DNA from: an uncultured Prevotellaceae bacterium | Lineage (GTDB): Bacteria; Bacteroidota; Bacteroidia; Bacteroidales; Bacteroidaceae | Direction of reading: 5' to 3' | Assembly (NCBI GenBank): GCA_937877605.1 | Contig: CALFJA010000125.1 | Location: forward strand, 1 to 16,545 | DNA: 16,545 nucleotides | Part shown: piece by piece, positions 7,693 to 14,323 of the stretch | Numbering within the stretch: the stretch's first letter is position 1 | Layout: the number at the start of each line of letters is the position of its first letter | The notes under the pieces: model-generated | The model's database searches: none | Told to the model about the DNA's origin: nothing | What the model saw: the letters and a program-made list of their open reading frames with translations, nothing else | Position numbers and translations under genes: made by a program

Positions 7693-8661
7693 ATGGAAAG
7701 AAAAAAGGATGTAAAGCTTATCCGTTGGGGGATTATCGGATGCAATGAGACAAAGGAAACAGAACTCCTCTCGTTGTTGTCCACAATTCACGGTTCTCAA
7801 GCGACTGCTATCGTAAGGGAAAATCTTATTCCCTTGACGCCTGTTGTGTCCGCCCGAGGGGTTAAGCATAGTTTTGCAGATGCTCAGGCGCTGATTGATT
7901 GTCCCGATGTGGACGCTGTCTACATTGCCACACCGTCTGCCTCTCATGCGGCCTATGCCATGACGGCGATGCGTGCAGGCAAGCCCGTTTTTGTAGAAGC
8001 GCCTTTGGCGGCTTCTTATGAGGATTGTATGCGCATCAACCGGGTTGCCCAGGAAACGGGTGTCCCCTGTTTTGTAGGTTTCTACCAGCGCTATCTTCCC
8101 ATGATTGCGGCGGTCAAAGGGCTTATTGAGGAAGGTACGGTGGGCAAAGTGCTTCATGTCCATTTCCAATTGGATGTTCAGCCTGGTACTAATACTGAGA
8201 TTATGCTGCCTAAAGGCACTGCCGTCGATTTCAATATCCTGACAGCTCATGTGTTTGACTTTCTTCAGCAGTTGTTCGGTGTTATCGTGAAGGTTCATGG
8301 CTATCGTGCATCTGCCGACCGGCAAGGTGAAAACAATACATCTGCCTGTTATCTGTTTGAGACAGGAGTGGTGGGGACTGCCTCCTGGTCTTTCACGGGA
8401 AATGCAGCATCTTCAGTTGATGAAATGAAGATAACGGGACAGTCTGGGACCATAGCCTTCCCGCTTTTCCATGATAACCCTATCGTACAGACAACTTCAT
8501 CAGGTGAGAAGCGTATAGAGAAACCTATGCCGCAACCCATCATGCTTCCTATGTTGCAAGTTGTGGTGGAAGAACTTCAAGGCATAGGTTTCTGCTCCTC
8601 TAAAAATCTTGAGGCGACATTGACAAACTGGGTGGTAGACAGAATTTTAGGAAAAGTCTGA
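7693..8661 (+). CDS. Gfo/Idh/MocA-like protein with degenerate catalytic residues
   Basis: A 322-aa protein with the layout of Gfo/Idh/MocA NAD(P)-dependent oxidoreductases: an N-terminal Rossmann domain (about 9-125) and a C-terminal alpha/beta substrate domain. Family signatures include LIRWGIIGC (9-17), DVDAVYIATPSASHAAYAMTA (72-92), AGKPVFVEAPLA (95-106) and a C-terminal TNWVVDRIL. Several key positions are altered. The EKP motif reads E102-A103-P104, so the catalytic lysine is missing. The aspartate four residues before the active-site histidine (H186) is Ile182. The last glycine of the nucleotide loop is Asn18. About 20-30 residues typical of relatives before the DxxxH motif also seem absent. 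It may bind a cofactor or ligand without redox activity. The stop codon abuts the next gene's ATG (TGAATG), so it is co-translated with the DUF4421 gene. Confidence 0.85.
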   Translation: MERKKDVKLIRWGIIGCNETKETELLSLLSTIHGSQATAIVRENLIPLTPVVSARGVKHSFADAQALIDCPDVDAVYIATPSASHAAYAMTAMRAGKPVFVEAPLAASYEDCMRINRVAQETGVPCFVGFYQRYLPMIAAVKGLIEEGTVGKVLHVHFQLDVQPGTNTEIMLPKGTAVDFNILTAHVFDFLQQLFGVIVKVHGYRASADRQGENNTSACYLFETGVVGTASWSFTGNAASSVDEMKITGQSGTIAFPLFHDNPIVQTTSSGEKRIEKPMPQPIMLPMLQVVVEELQGIGFCSSKNLEATLTNWVVDRILGKV

Positions 8662-9798
8662 ATGGTGAATTCCTTCCGATATAGATCCGGTCGGGGCAAG
8701 GGCTTAATCCGATGTTTCCTGACTGCCTTGCTTCTCCAAATGGCTTGTATGCAACCTTGCCATGCCGAACAGGAGACAGACTCGATCCAAGTGGTCAAGC
8801 CGAACAAATGGCGGCATGTGACCGAGCGGCTCTATCAGCGCGTGAAGGCTTTTTCGCATATCGATACTGCCTATGTTGAGGCGCAGAAATATAATTTCAC
8901 CGTCATGGTACAAAGCATAAATACCTACGAAACCTATCGGGTGAGCAGTTCGAGTGGGCAGTCGGTCCGGTTCTCGCCCAAGCCCAGTATGAAAGTAGGA
9001 CCTTATGTGGGATGGCGTTGGATTGTATGGGGCTATACGGTGGACTTTTCCCATTTGTCTGACGGGCATAAGAAACAAGATTTCATGGTGAGTCTCTATA
9101 GCAACCAGGTGGGGCTCGACCTGTTCTACCGGAAAACCGGTAATGACTATCGAATAAAGGATCTCAACTTAGGTCCGGCAGTTAACACCTCTTCTCTGGA
9201 GAATATGACATTCGACGGTATCCGGGCCAGCATCAAGGGGTTCAATCTCTACTACATATTCAACCACAAGCGTTTTTCCTATCCTGCCGCCTATAGCCAG
9301 AGCACGCGCCAACTTCGTAATGCAGGCTCGGTGCTGGCTGGATTCGGCTATACACGCCATTCACTCTCCATCGACTGGAACAAACTTCAGACGCTCATCG
9401 ACGACGAACTCCAGCCGTCAAGCGACGAGGCCACGCTCAATCCCGACCTGAAATTCCAGTCCATACACTATACGGACATATCCCTTTCGCTTGGCTATGC
9501 CTATAATTGGGTGTTTGCCCACAACTGGCTGTTCAACAGTTCGCTATCGCTGGCACTTGGACATAAGCACACTTCCGGCGACCTTGCCGAAAACAACTTT
9601 CTCTTCAAGGGATTCTCGCTGGAGAATTTCAATGTGGACGGGGTCGGACGCTTCGGACTGGTGTGGAACAACTCCAGGTGGTATTCGGGCGCAAGTGCCA
9701 TTTTCCATACCTATAACTATAAGAAACAACAATTCCGCACCAATAACTTTTTCGGGACGCTAACCCTCTATGTGGGCTACAACTTCGGAAAGAAATAA
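8662..9798 (+). CDS. DUF4421 family outer-membrane-type protein
   Basis: A 378-aa exported protein matching DUF4421, a Bacteroidetes family of unknown function. Residues about 14-36 form a signal peptide (IRCFLTALLLQMACMQPCHAE) after a basic start. The rest is dominated by alternating aromatic and polar strands, such as GPYVGWRWIVWGYTVDFSHL, VSLYSNQVGLDLFYRKTGNDY and SLSLALGHKH. It ends in FGTLTLYVGYNFGKK, consistent with an outer-membrane beta-barrel. The motif SIKGFNLYYIFNHKRFSYPAAYSQS is characteristic of the family as I recall it. The start immediately follows the oxidoreductase stop; the DUF1460 gene follows after 11 bases. The DUF1460 hydrolase as neighbour suggests an envelope role, but that is inference. 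Confidence 0.88.
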   Translation: MVNSFRYRSGRGKGLIRCFLTALLLQMACMQPCHAEQETDSIQVVKPNKWRHVTERLYQRVKAFSHIDTAYVEAQKYNFTVMVQSINTYETYRVSSSSGQSVRFSPKPSMKVGPYVGWRWIVWGYTVDFSHLSDGHKKQDFMVSLYSNQVGLDLFYRKTGNDYRIKDLNLGPAVNTSSLENMTFDGIRASIKGFNLYYIFNHKRFSYPAAYSQSTRQLRNAGSVLAGFGYTRHSLSIDWNKLQTLIDDELQPSSDEATLNPDLKFQSIHYTDISLSLGYAYNWVFAHNWLFNSSLSLALGHKHTSGDLAENNFLFKGFSLENFNVDGVGRFGLVWNNSRWYSGASAIFHTYNYKKQQFRTNNFFGTLTLYVGYNFGKK

Positions 9799-9809
9799 TC
9801 TTTGACAAA

Positions 9810-10646
9810 ATGAAACGGGAACAACTCTCCATACTGTTATTCTTCTGCTCTTTCTTTTTTCTTCCGTCAGTGGCCAGCGACAGCCTGTTGGTGGAGAAAA
9901 AGCTTGCGGCGGCAGCCGGCATTCAGCCGCCTCTTATCCTGCATTATGCCAAGACATTTCTGGGGACGCCCTATGTCGGTGGCCGTCTGGACCTGAATGC
10001 TGACGAATGTCTTGTGGTAAACCTAAGGGAACTGGACTGTACCACCTTTGTGGAATATGTTTTGGCATTGACGCTGACCTCGGAGCAACACAAGACCGAC
10101 TATGCGTCGTTTTGCAATAATCTGAGAAAAATCCGCTATCTCCATGGAAATGTTCATTACACAAGCCGGCTGCACTACTTCTCCCAATGGATAGCCGCCA
10201 ATACCGCAGAAGGTATCGTTTCCGAGCAGCAGCCCATCCCTGCAGGGCTTTCCCGTGCTTCCATGCGCCTTCTGCTCAACTATATGTCGACACATTCCAA
10301 TGCCTATCCAATGCTTGTGAAGAACCCCGAGTGGTTGCCAGCCATTGCCGAGGCAGAAAAACGACTGTCAGGAACCACGGTCGAGTATATTCCCAAGGGG
10401 GCGCTTCGCAACTGGAAGCAGTGGAGAGACTACCTTCGCGACGGCGACATCATAGCCATTGTCACCAACAAGCCCGGGCTGGACATTTCGCATGTCGGCT
10501 TTCTCATTTGGAAGGAAGACGGTCCACATCTGTTCCATGCCTCTTCTCAGCATGGGAAAGTGCTGGTGGAATCCCGCAACCTCTATGAATATATGCGGAC
10601 GAAACCAGCCCAGATAGGCATCCGTGTTGTCCGGCACACGCTTTAA
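9810..10646 (+). CDS. DUF1460 NlpC/P60-like cell-wall hydrolase
   Basis: A 278-aa exported protein of the DUF1460 family, papain-like (NlpC/P60 superfamily) enzymes; characterised members cleave cell-wall peptides or act as N-acetylmuramoyl-L-alanine amidases. Residues 1-22 are a signal peptide (MKREQLSILLFFCSFFFLP). The probable catalytic cysteine is C77 in VNLRELDCTTFVEYVLAL, and the histidine is H228 in DISHVGFLIWK, followed by LFHASSQHGKV (241-251). FLGTPYVGGRLD (50-61) is the conserved N-terminal motif. Length is normal. It lies in the periplasm or is lipid-free secreted; there is no lipobox. Last gene of the plus-strand operon, followed by 189 bases without a gene before the convergent lipoprotein gene. 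Confidence 0.9.
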   Translation: MKREQLSILLFFCSFFFLPSVASDSLLVEKKLAAAAGIQPPLILHYAKTFLGTPYVGGRLDLNADECLVVNLRELDCTTFVEYVLALTLTSEQHKTDYASFCNNLRKIRYLHGNVHYTSRLHYFSQWIAANTAEGIVSEQQPIPAGLSRASMRLLLNYMSTHSNAYPMLVKNPEWLPAIAEAEKRLSGTTVEYIPKGALRNWKQWRDYLRDGDIIAIVTNKPGLDISHVGFLIWKEDGPHLFHASSQHGKVLVESRNLYEYMRTKPAQIGIRVVRHTL

Positions 10647-10708
10647 AAAGGTAGGCTGGCCATAGTTCCAGTCTTAACCGGAAGGGATTGAGCGTGTTAA
10701 AATGAAGC

Positions 10709-10740
10709 CATCCGCAGTGCGATTGTCGGATGTCGTTTTA
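10709..10740 (+). terminator. Possible terminator after the DUF1460 gene
   Basis: CATCCG (10709-10714) pairs with CGGATG (10727-10732) around a 12-base loop that includes a small CGC-AGT-GCG hairpin, followed by TCGTTTTA. The stem is short and the T-run brief. Its position between the convergent DUF1460 and lipoprotein genes is right, but the evidence is modest. Confidence 0.3.
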
Positions 10741-10794
10741 CCTTAGATATTTATTGCGGTGCTGCCACCATTTATGTTCTTCGCCTTTCTTGGC

Positions 10795-10826
10795 TGAACT
10801 TAATCGATTTTATGATAAATAAAATC
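10795..10826. repeat. Direct repeat, left copy
   Basis: This 32-base stretch starts TGAACTTAAT and matches 11523-11554 at 28 of 32 positions in the same orientation. It contains an 8-bp palindrome, GATTTTAT-GATAA-ATAAAATC (10806-10826), which could form a hairpin just past the lipoprotein stop codon. The two copies bracket the whole lipoprotein gene and its leader. Confidence 0.7.
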
Positions 10827-10835
10827 TGGTATTGC

Positions 10836-11435
10836 TTATGAATAGTATTCGACTTCTTGAATGACACCTGTGAAGTTACCTTCCCATGTCTGCAGTTTAT
10901 CACTACTGTCGTTGAACAGCAGTTTGAATTCAACCTGCATCTTCGGAGCGTCTAGATCACTCAAATCCACGCTCTTCACCAGCAATTTACTACCTTTTAG
11001 GAAAGGTATGTCACTGTTACCAGCCCCCCAGACTACGACATCAGATATCGGACTGCGCTGAATGTTACAGGCTACTGGTGCCGCAAGACTTACTCTGCGA
11101 TAAATGATGATACACCACGACCAGTTGCTGTACTCATTGCCCAAATAAGGTTGGGTAAGGTCGATTACCTGACCGTCCTGTGCGCTATTGATTTCCAAAT
11201 AGATGCTGGTCCCATCCGACAGAGTAAGTTCGAGTTCACGGCCATACTCCAAGGGAGCACCATTCATCCAACTGTCGGTAATGTCGAACGCTTGGCCGTT
11301 TACAAAAACCTTGTTTACGGCAGGAACATCGTTGTCATCGTCGCCGCACGAAGTGAGGGTAATGTTTGCCAAGCAGAGGAGTACGAAGGTGAGCAAGCCC
11401 AGCAGGCGGCCCAACAAATTCTTTGTCTTTTTCAT
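10836..11435 (-). CDS. Putative surface lipoprotein of unknown function
   Basis: A 199-aa protein with a clear lipoprotein signal: MKKTKN, a hydrophobic stretch, then the lipobox LTSC with Cys30 as the lipid-attached residue. Cys30 is followed by GDDDND, an acidic run of the type known as a lipoprotein export signal in Bacteroidetes, so surface exposure is likely. The mature part (about 170 aa) looks beta-rich (VFVNGQAFDITDSWM, VEFKLLFNDSS, WEGNFTGVIQEVEYYS) and resembles no named family I can identify. The frame stays open upstream to 11504, but I start at the ATG at 11435 because MKKTK is a standard lipoprotein N-terminus. It is transcribed against its neighbours and is bracketed by direct repeats, suggesting a mobile or recombined cassette. 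Confidence 0.85.
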   Translation of the reverse strand: MKKTKNLLGRLLGLLTFVLLCLANITLTSCGDDDNDVPAVNKVFVNGQAFDITDSWMNGAPLEYGRELELTLSDGTSIYLEINSAQDGQVIDLTQPYLGNEYSNWSWCIIIYRRVSLAAPVACNIQRSPISDVVVWGAGNSDIPFLKGSKLLVKSVDLSDLDAPKMQVEFKLLFNDSSDKLQTWEGNFTGVIQEVEYYS

Positions 11436-11522
11436 TGTTCTTGGTTTTTTGAAGGTTAGAAAAATGTATATCGAAAGATTAGTCTGGGGCAAATGCAGGC
11501 ACATTCCGAGCGAGTTCTAGTT

Positions 11523-11554
11523 TGAACTTAATAAGTTTTATGATAAATTAAATC
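11523..11554. repeat. Direct repeat, right copy
   Basis: Matches 10795-10826 at 28 of 32 positions (differences at positions 11-13 and 27 of the repeat). It ends directly at ATATAGATGGC, where recognisable HAD coding sequence begins, so the repeat sits on the break point of the truncated HAD gene. The palindrome present in the left copy is imperfect here. Confidence 0.7.
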
Positions 11555-11595
11555 ATATAGATGGCGTATTAAATACGGAGCAACATAGGGCATTT

Positions 11596-12063
11596 TTGGT
11601 TGCAAGCCAACAAGATTTAGAAGATTACTATGGGGAGTTGTTCGACCCACAGGCTGTCATTCAGTTGGAACGCATCGTGGAAGAGACAAGCCCCAAAATC
11701 GTCATATCGTCATCGTGGAAAGAGTATGGCATTGACTATCTGAATGAAATGTGGTGGTTTCGGAAGATGCCCTCTCATATTATCTCAGTTACACCAACTT
11801 TGATCTCAACCAATTATGTTGATACAATAACTGCGACAGAATTTACTCAACCAGAGAGATATGCAAAAGGACTTGAAATCAACACATGGTTACACGAACA
11901 TGGTGCCTCTAATTTGCCATACTGCATAGTAGATGACGAGGATTGCTTCTTCATCAATCAGGCTGACCATCTTGTGAAAACTGATTCAAAAAATGGATTG
12001 ACTAGAGAGATTGCTGATAGGATTATTGAGATTTTGAAGGGAGAAATGAATAAAAAACATTAA
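11596..12063 (+). CDS. HAD-family protein (RNA-repair-associated type), probably 5'-truncated
   Basis: A HAD-superfamily phosphatase-like protein resembling the HAD domain found with Swiss Army Knife RNA repair proteins. The only available start in frame is a TTG at 11596 (155 aa). Homologous coding clearly continues upstream, since 11560-11595 reads DGVLNTEQHRAF, the end of HAD motif I. The codons before it read LNHI instead of the expected hydrophobic strand plus DID, so the nucleophilic aspartate is replaced by histidine and no ATG is in frame back to the stop at 11518. Motif II is VISSSW (36-41 of the 155 aa), a motif III lysine is around K91, and motif IV is IVDDEDC (111-117), followed by HLVKTDSKNGLT. 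The body is intact, so the loss seems recent. It is either a pseudogene or an inactive protein from a non-ATG start. Confidence 0.75.
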   Translation: MVASQQDLEDYYGELFDPQAVIQLERIVEETSPKIVISSSWKEYGIDYLNEMWWFRKMPSHIISVTPTLISTNYVDTITATEFTQPERYAKGLEINTWLHEHGASNLPYCIVDDEDCFFINQADHLVKTDSKNGLTREIADRIIEILKGEMNKKH

Positions 12064-12099
12064 ATGAGAGGCAGATTTTTCAACTTGTGCCTCATTTTT
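12063..12099 (+). terminator. Terminator after the HAD gene
   Basis: AATGAG..GGCA (12063-12073) pairs with TGCCTCATT (12088-12096) with a 2-base bulge and a 14-base loop, followed by TTTA. It begins at the last base of the HAD stop codon and lies upstream of the next promoter, separating the HAD gene from the WYL operon. Confidence 0.5.
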
Positions 12100-12113
12100 A
12101 CACAAGTTATTAT

Positions 12114-12121
12114 TATCTTTG
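12114..12121 (+). promoter_or_regulatory. -7 box of the WYL-led operon
   Basis: TATCTTTG followed by C matches the Bacteroidetes TAnnTTTG(C) box exactly. It is 18 bases upstream of the ATG at 12140, so the leader would be about 10-14 bases. A TTG at 12085-12087 is 26 bases upstream, longer than the usual spacing, and lies in the preceding terminator loop. The location makes it the likely start of transcription for the WYL to DUF262 cluster, where the WYL protein could regulate itself. Confidence 0.6.
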
Positions 12122-12139
12122 CAAAAAATAATTCAAGAT

Positions 12140-13051
12140 ATGGCTAAAAACCTGTTAGGAAAATACGTTTGGCTGGTTGAAACCATCTACAATGCCGGGC
12201 AAATCACTTTTGAGGAAATCAATCAAAAGTGGTTGGATGACGATATGGATGACAAGGAGATACCCTTGCGTACATTTCACAAATGGCGTATTGCTGCGGA
12301 GGAAATGTTTGGTCTTGTTATAGACTGTAAACGAAAAGGCGGCTACCATTACTACATTGGAAATGCCAGAGAAGTCAGGAATGGCGGGCTTCGTAGTTGG
12401 CTGTTGAGTACAATTTCTGTAAGCAATCTCCTTTTGGATAGTCAACAGTTGAAAGACCGAATCATTCTGGAAGATATACCATCAGGTTTGAATTATCTGC
12501 CAAAGATTATCGAGGCCATGAAGTCAAACACTGTTATCACCATTACCTATCAGAGTTATTGGCGTGAAGAGAGCTATACCTTTGACGTACATCCTTACTG
12601 TGTCAAGCTTTTCAAGCAGCGTTGGTATATGGTCGCACTCAGTCCTTACTATGACAAGGTGATGATTTATTCTTTGGATCGTATCTTCGGACTATGGAAA
12701 CAGAAAGAGAAATTCAAGGTTCCAGAGGATTTCGACCCCACCGAGTTTTTCCGTAACTACTATGGTGTAATAGCTGGAACCAAGAGAAAGACGGAAACGG
12801 TTAAAATCAAGATTTCAGCAGGCCAGGCCAACTATCTGCGTTCTCTCAAACTTCATTCCACCCAGGAAGAGGTAGAGAGAACGGATGAATATAGCATTTT
12901 CTCATACCGTTTGCGTCCTGAGTTTGATTTTATAATGGAACTATTATCAAAAGGTGAAGATGTAGAAGTGCTGGAACCCTACTGGCTCCGAAAGGACATG
13001 GCAGGGAAAATCAAAAGAATGTGGAACAAATATAAGAATGACATACAATGA
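12140..13051 (+). CDS. WYL domain transcriptional regulator
   Basis: A 303-aa protein with the three-part build of BrxR/CapW-type regulators. The N-terminal part (about 1-75) looks like a winged helix-turn-helix (ITFEEINQKWLDDD; LRTFHKWRIAAEEMFGLVIDCKRKGGYHYYI). A WYL domain follows at about 128-195 (TITYQSYWREESYTFDVHPYCVKLFKQRWYMVAL, with the signature W162-Y163-M164, and IYSLDRI). The C-terminal WCX part is about 205-300 (VKIKISAGQANYLRSL; YWLRKDMAGKIKRMW). WYL domains sense nucleic acid or nucleotide ligands, and such proteins often repress phage-defence operons. I choose the ATG at 12140; the in-frame TTG at 12119 falls inside the -7 box. The stop overlaps the exonuclease start as ATGA. 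Confidence 0.9.
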   Translation: MAKNLLGKYVWLVETIYNAGQITFEEINQKWLDDDMDDKEIPLRTFHKWRIAAEEMFGLVIDCKRKGGYHYYIGNAREVRNGGLRSWLLSTISVSNLLLDSQQLKDRIILEDIPSGLNYLPKIIEAMKSNTVITITYQSYWREESYTFDVHPYCVKLFKQRWYMVALSPYYDKVMIYSLDRIFGLWKQKEKFKVPEDFDPTEFFRNYYGVIAGTKRKTETVKIKISAGQANYLRSLKLHSTQEEVERTDEYSIFSYRLRPEFDFIMELLSKGEDVEVLEPYWLRKDMAGKIKRMWNKYKNDIQ

Positions 13052-13539
13052 AAGATTTTGCAGCTATAGACTTTGAAACGGCTAACAATGAGCGTTCTTC
13101 TGTTTGCTCTGTAGGAATTGTCATTGTGCGGAACGGTGAGATAGTGGATTCTTTCTATTCCCTGATCCAACCAGAGCCAAACTACTATAATTACTGGTGT
13201 TCACAGGTTCATGGACTTTGCCAGGAAGATACGGAAGATGCCCCTGTGTTTCCGAAAGTATGGGCGCAGATTGAACCGTTGATTGAAGGATTACCGCTTG
13301 TAGCCCACAACAAACCATTTGACGAGAGTTGTCTGAAGGCTGTTTTCCGTGTATATCAGATGGACTATCCTGACTATGAATTCTATGATACTTTGTGTGT
13401 ATCTCGTCGAGAATTACCTGATTTGGAGAACCACCAACTTCATACTGTAGCCGCAGCATGTGGTTATAAACTAGAAAACCACCATCATGCACTAGCCGAT
13501 GCGGAAGCTTGTGCCTGGATTGCAAGAGAGATATTGTAG
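13048..13539 (+). CDS. DEDDh-type 3'-5' exonuclease (DnaQ-like)
   Basis: A 163-aa stand-alone exonuclease domain of the DnaQ/RNase T superfamily, which degrades DNA or RNA from 3' ends using two metal ions. All catalytic positions are present: Exo I D8 and E10 (AIDFET), Exo II D92 in AHNKPFDE (86-93), and Exo III H146 and D151 in HHHALADAEA, which gives the DEDDh pattern. Its length matches the bare domain, with no polymerase or BRCT extension. It overlaps the WYL stop codon by four bases (ATGA), so the two are almost certainly co-translated. Its place in this operon suggests nucleic-acid degradation during defence or a processing role; the substrate cannot be told from sequence. Confidence 0.92.
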   Translation: MKDFAAIDFETANNERSSVCSVGIVIVRNGEIVDSFYSLIQPEPNYYNYWCSQVHGLCQEDTEDAPVFPKVWAQIEPLIEGLPLVAHNKPFDESCLKAVFRVYQMDYPDYEFYDTLCVSRRELPDLENHQLHTVAAACGYKLENHHHALADAEACAWIAREIL

Positions 13540-13541
13540 TT

Positions 13542-13610
13542 ATGAACTTATTAACGCAACATTATCATCATCTTCAAATAATAGAGAAATCAATAACAGT
13601 TATTAATTAA
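13542..13610 (+). other. Possible 22-codon leader ORF
   Basis: An ATG two bases after the exonuclease stop opens a 22-codon frame (MNLLTQHYHH...) whose TAA at 13608-13610 directly abuts the ATG of the acidic-protein gene (TAAATG). This could give translational coupling across an otherwise empty 71-base gap. The peptide resembles nothing known and contains three histidines in four residues. It may be chance. Confidence 0.25.
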
Positions 13611-14306
13611 ATGAATAGGACTATGGAACTGGTGAATAAGTTAAACTCTATAATCGGGCAATTAGAAGAAATCAGAAATCTAAGTGACCCCGACATTGAT
13701 GTCGTTAGGAAACAGGTCGATGACTTTGAGAATGAGATATTGCCTAAGTTGGATGAAGAGTTTGATGAATTAAGAAGCCGAATATATGACGAGGGAGATC
13801 CTGATGAAGCAGCCGAAAAGCTCATGGATCAAATCGGGGATCAATTCATCCAGGCTGATGCTTTAATCAATACCATACGGGAGCAGTTTGGCTTGGATTA
13901 TCCTGATGACGAAGAAGATGACGAACTTGTCAGGTCACTTCTGGAGGATGACGAAGAGGATGACGAGGATAATGACGAATACAATGTTGTTCTAGATGAA
14001 ATATCCAAAAGCGCATTGACTGCCATTGGATTTGACAATGAAGATTCTCAGAGTGTTGGTTTGATGGGAACTATTCTCCTTGGCATAAGTTCAGAGGAAA
14101 GTGATGATGCGATTGCTGGAAGAGCTTTTGCACAACTAGCGTTGTCTGGTTTCATGCTGCCGATGGAGGATATTAAGAAAATGTGCAAAGATACTCGTGA
14201 GAAATGTAAGAAGCAACTCTTTGGACTACAGATAGCGATGAACAGTTTGCGGGAATATCATTGCAGTGCAGAATATGCTTTAACTCAAATAGCAATGTTT
14301 TTATAA
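13611..14306 (+). CDS. Acidic helical protein of unknown function
   Basis: A 231-aa protein with no family I recognise. Residues 1-95 are predicted helical and coiled-coil-like (LVNKLNSIIGQLEEIRNL; VDDFENEILPKLDEEFDEL). An extreme acidic linker follows at 99-123, almost all Asp and Glu around LVRSLL. A helical C-terminal part (128-231) holds LGISSEESDDAIAGRAFAQL, KKMCKDTREKCKKQLFGL and a cysteine-containing tail. There is no signal peptide or membrane segment, so it is cytoplasmic. The strong negative charge could mimic DNA or mask a partner. Start: ATG at 13611 (ATG at 13623 is possible); neither has a clear ribosome-binding site. It sits 17 bases before the DUF262 gene on the same strand, so it probably works with it. 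Function unknown. Confidence 0.8.
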   Translation: MNRTMELVNKLNSIIGQLEEIRNLSDPDIDVVRKQVDDFENEILPKLDEEFDELRSRIYDEGDPDEAAEKLMDQIGDQFIQADALINTIREQFGLDYPDDEEDDELVRSLLEDDEEDDEDNDEYNVVLDEISKSALTAIGFDNEDSQSVGLMGTILLGISSEESDDAIAGRAFAQLALSGFMLPMEDIKKMCKDTREKCKKQLFGLQIAMNSLREYHCSAEYALTQIAMFL

Positions 14307-14323
14307 CAAAAGAGAAACAACTT

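Noticed and set aside
7687..8325. 212-aa minus-strand open frame across the Gfo/Idh/MocA-like gene
   Set aside because: It is antisense to a well-supported gene; its sequence is low in protein-like pattern and rich in Arg/His from reversed codons.
10647..10835. Search for a small RNA or gene in the 189-base gap
   Set aside because: Only a weak hairpin and the left direct repeat are visible; no promoter box or convincing frame.
11464..11520. 18-codon ORF (MYIERLVWGK...) upstream of the HAD gene
   Set aside because: It does not continue into the HAD frame, has no HAD motif, and is too short to support as a gene or as the missing HAD N-terminus.
14261..14323. Longer N-terminus for the first DUF262 protein
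   Set aside because: It would overlap the end of the acidic-protein gene by 46 bases; the added residues look like out-of-frame translation, and an ATG at 14324 has natural operon spacing.
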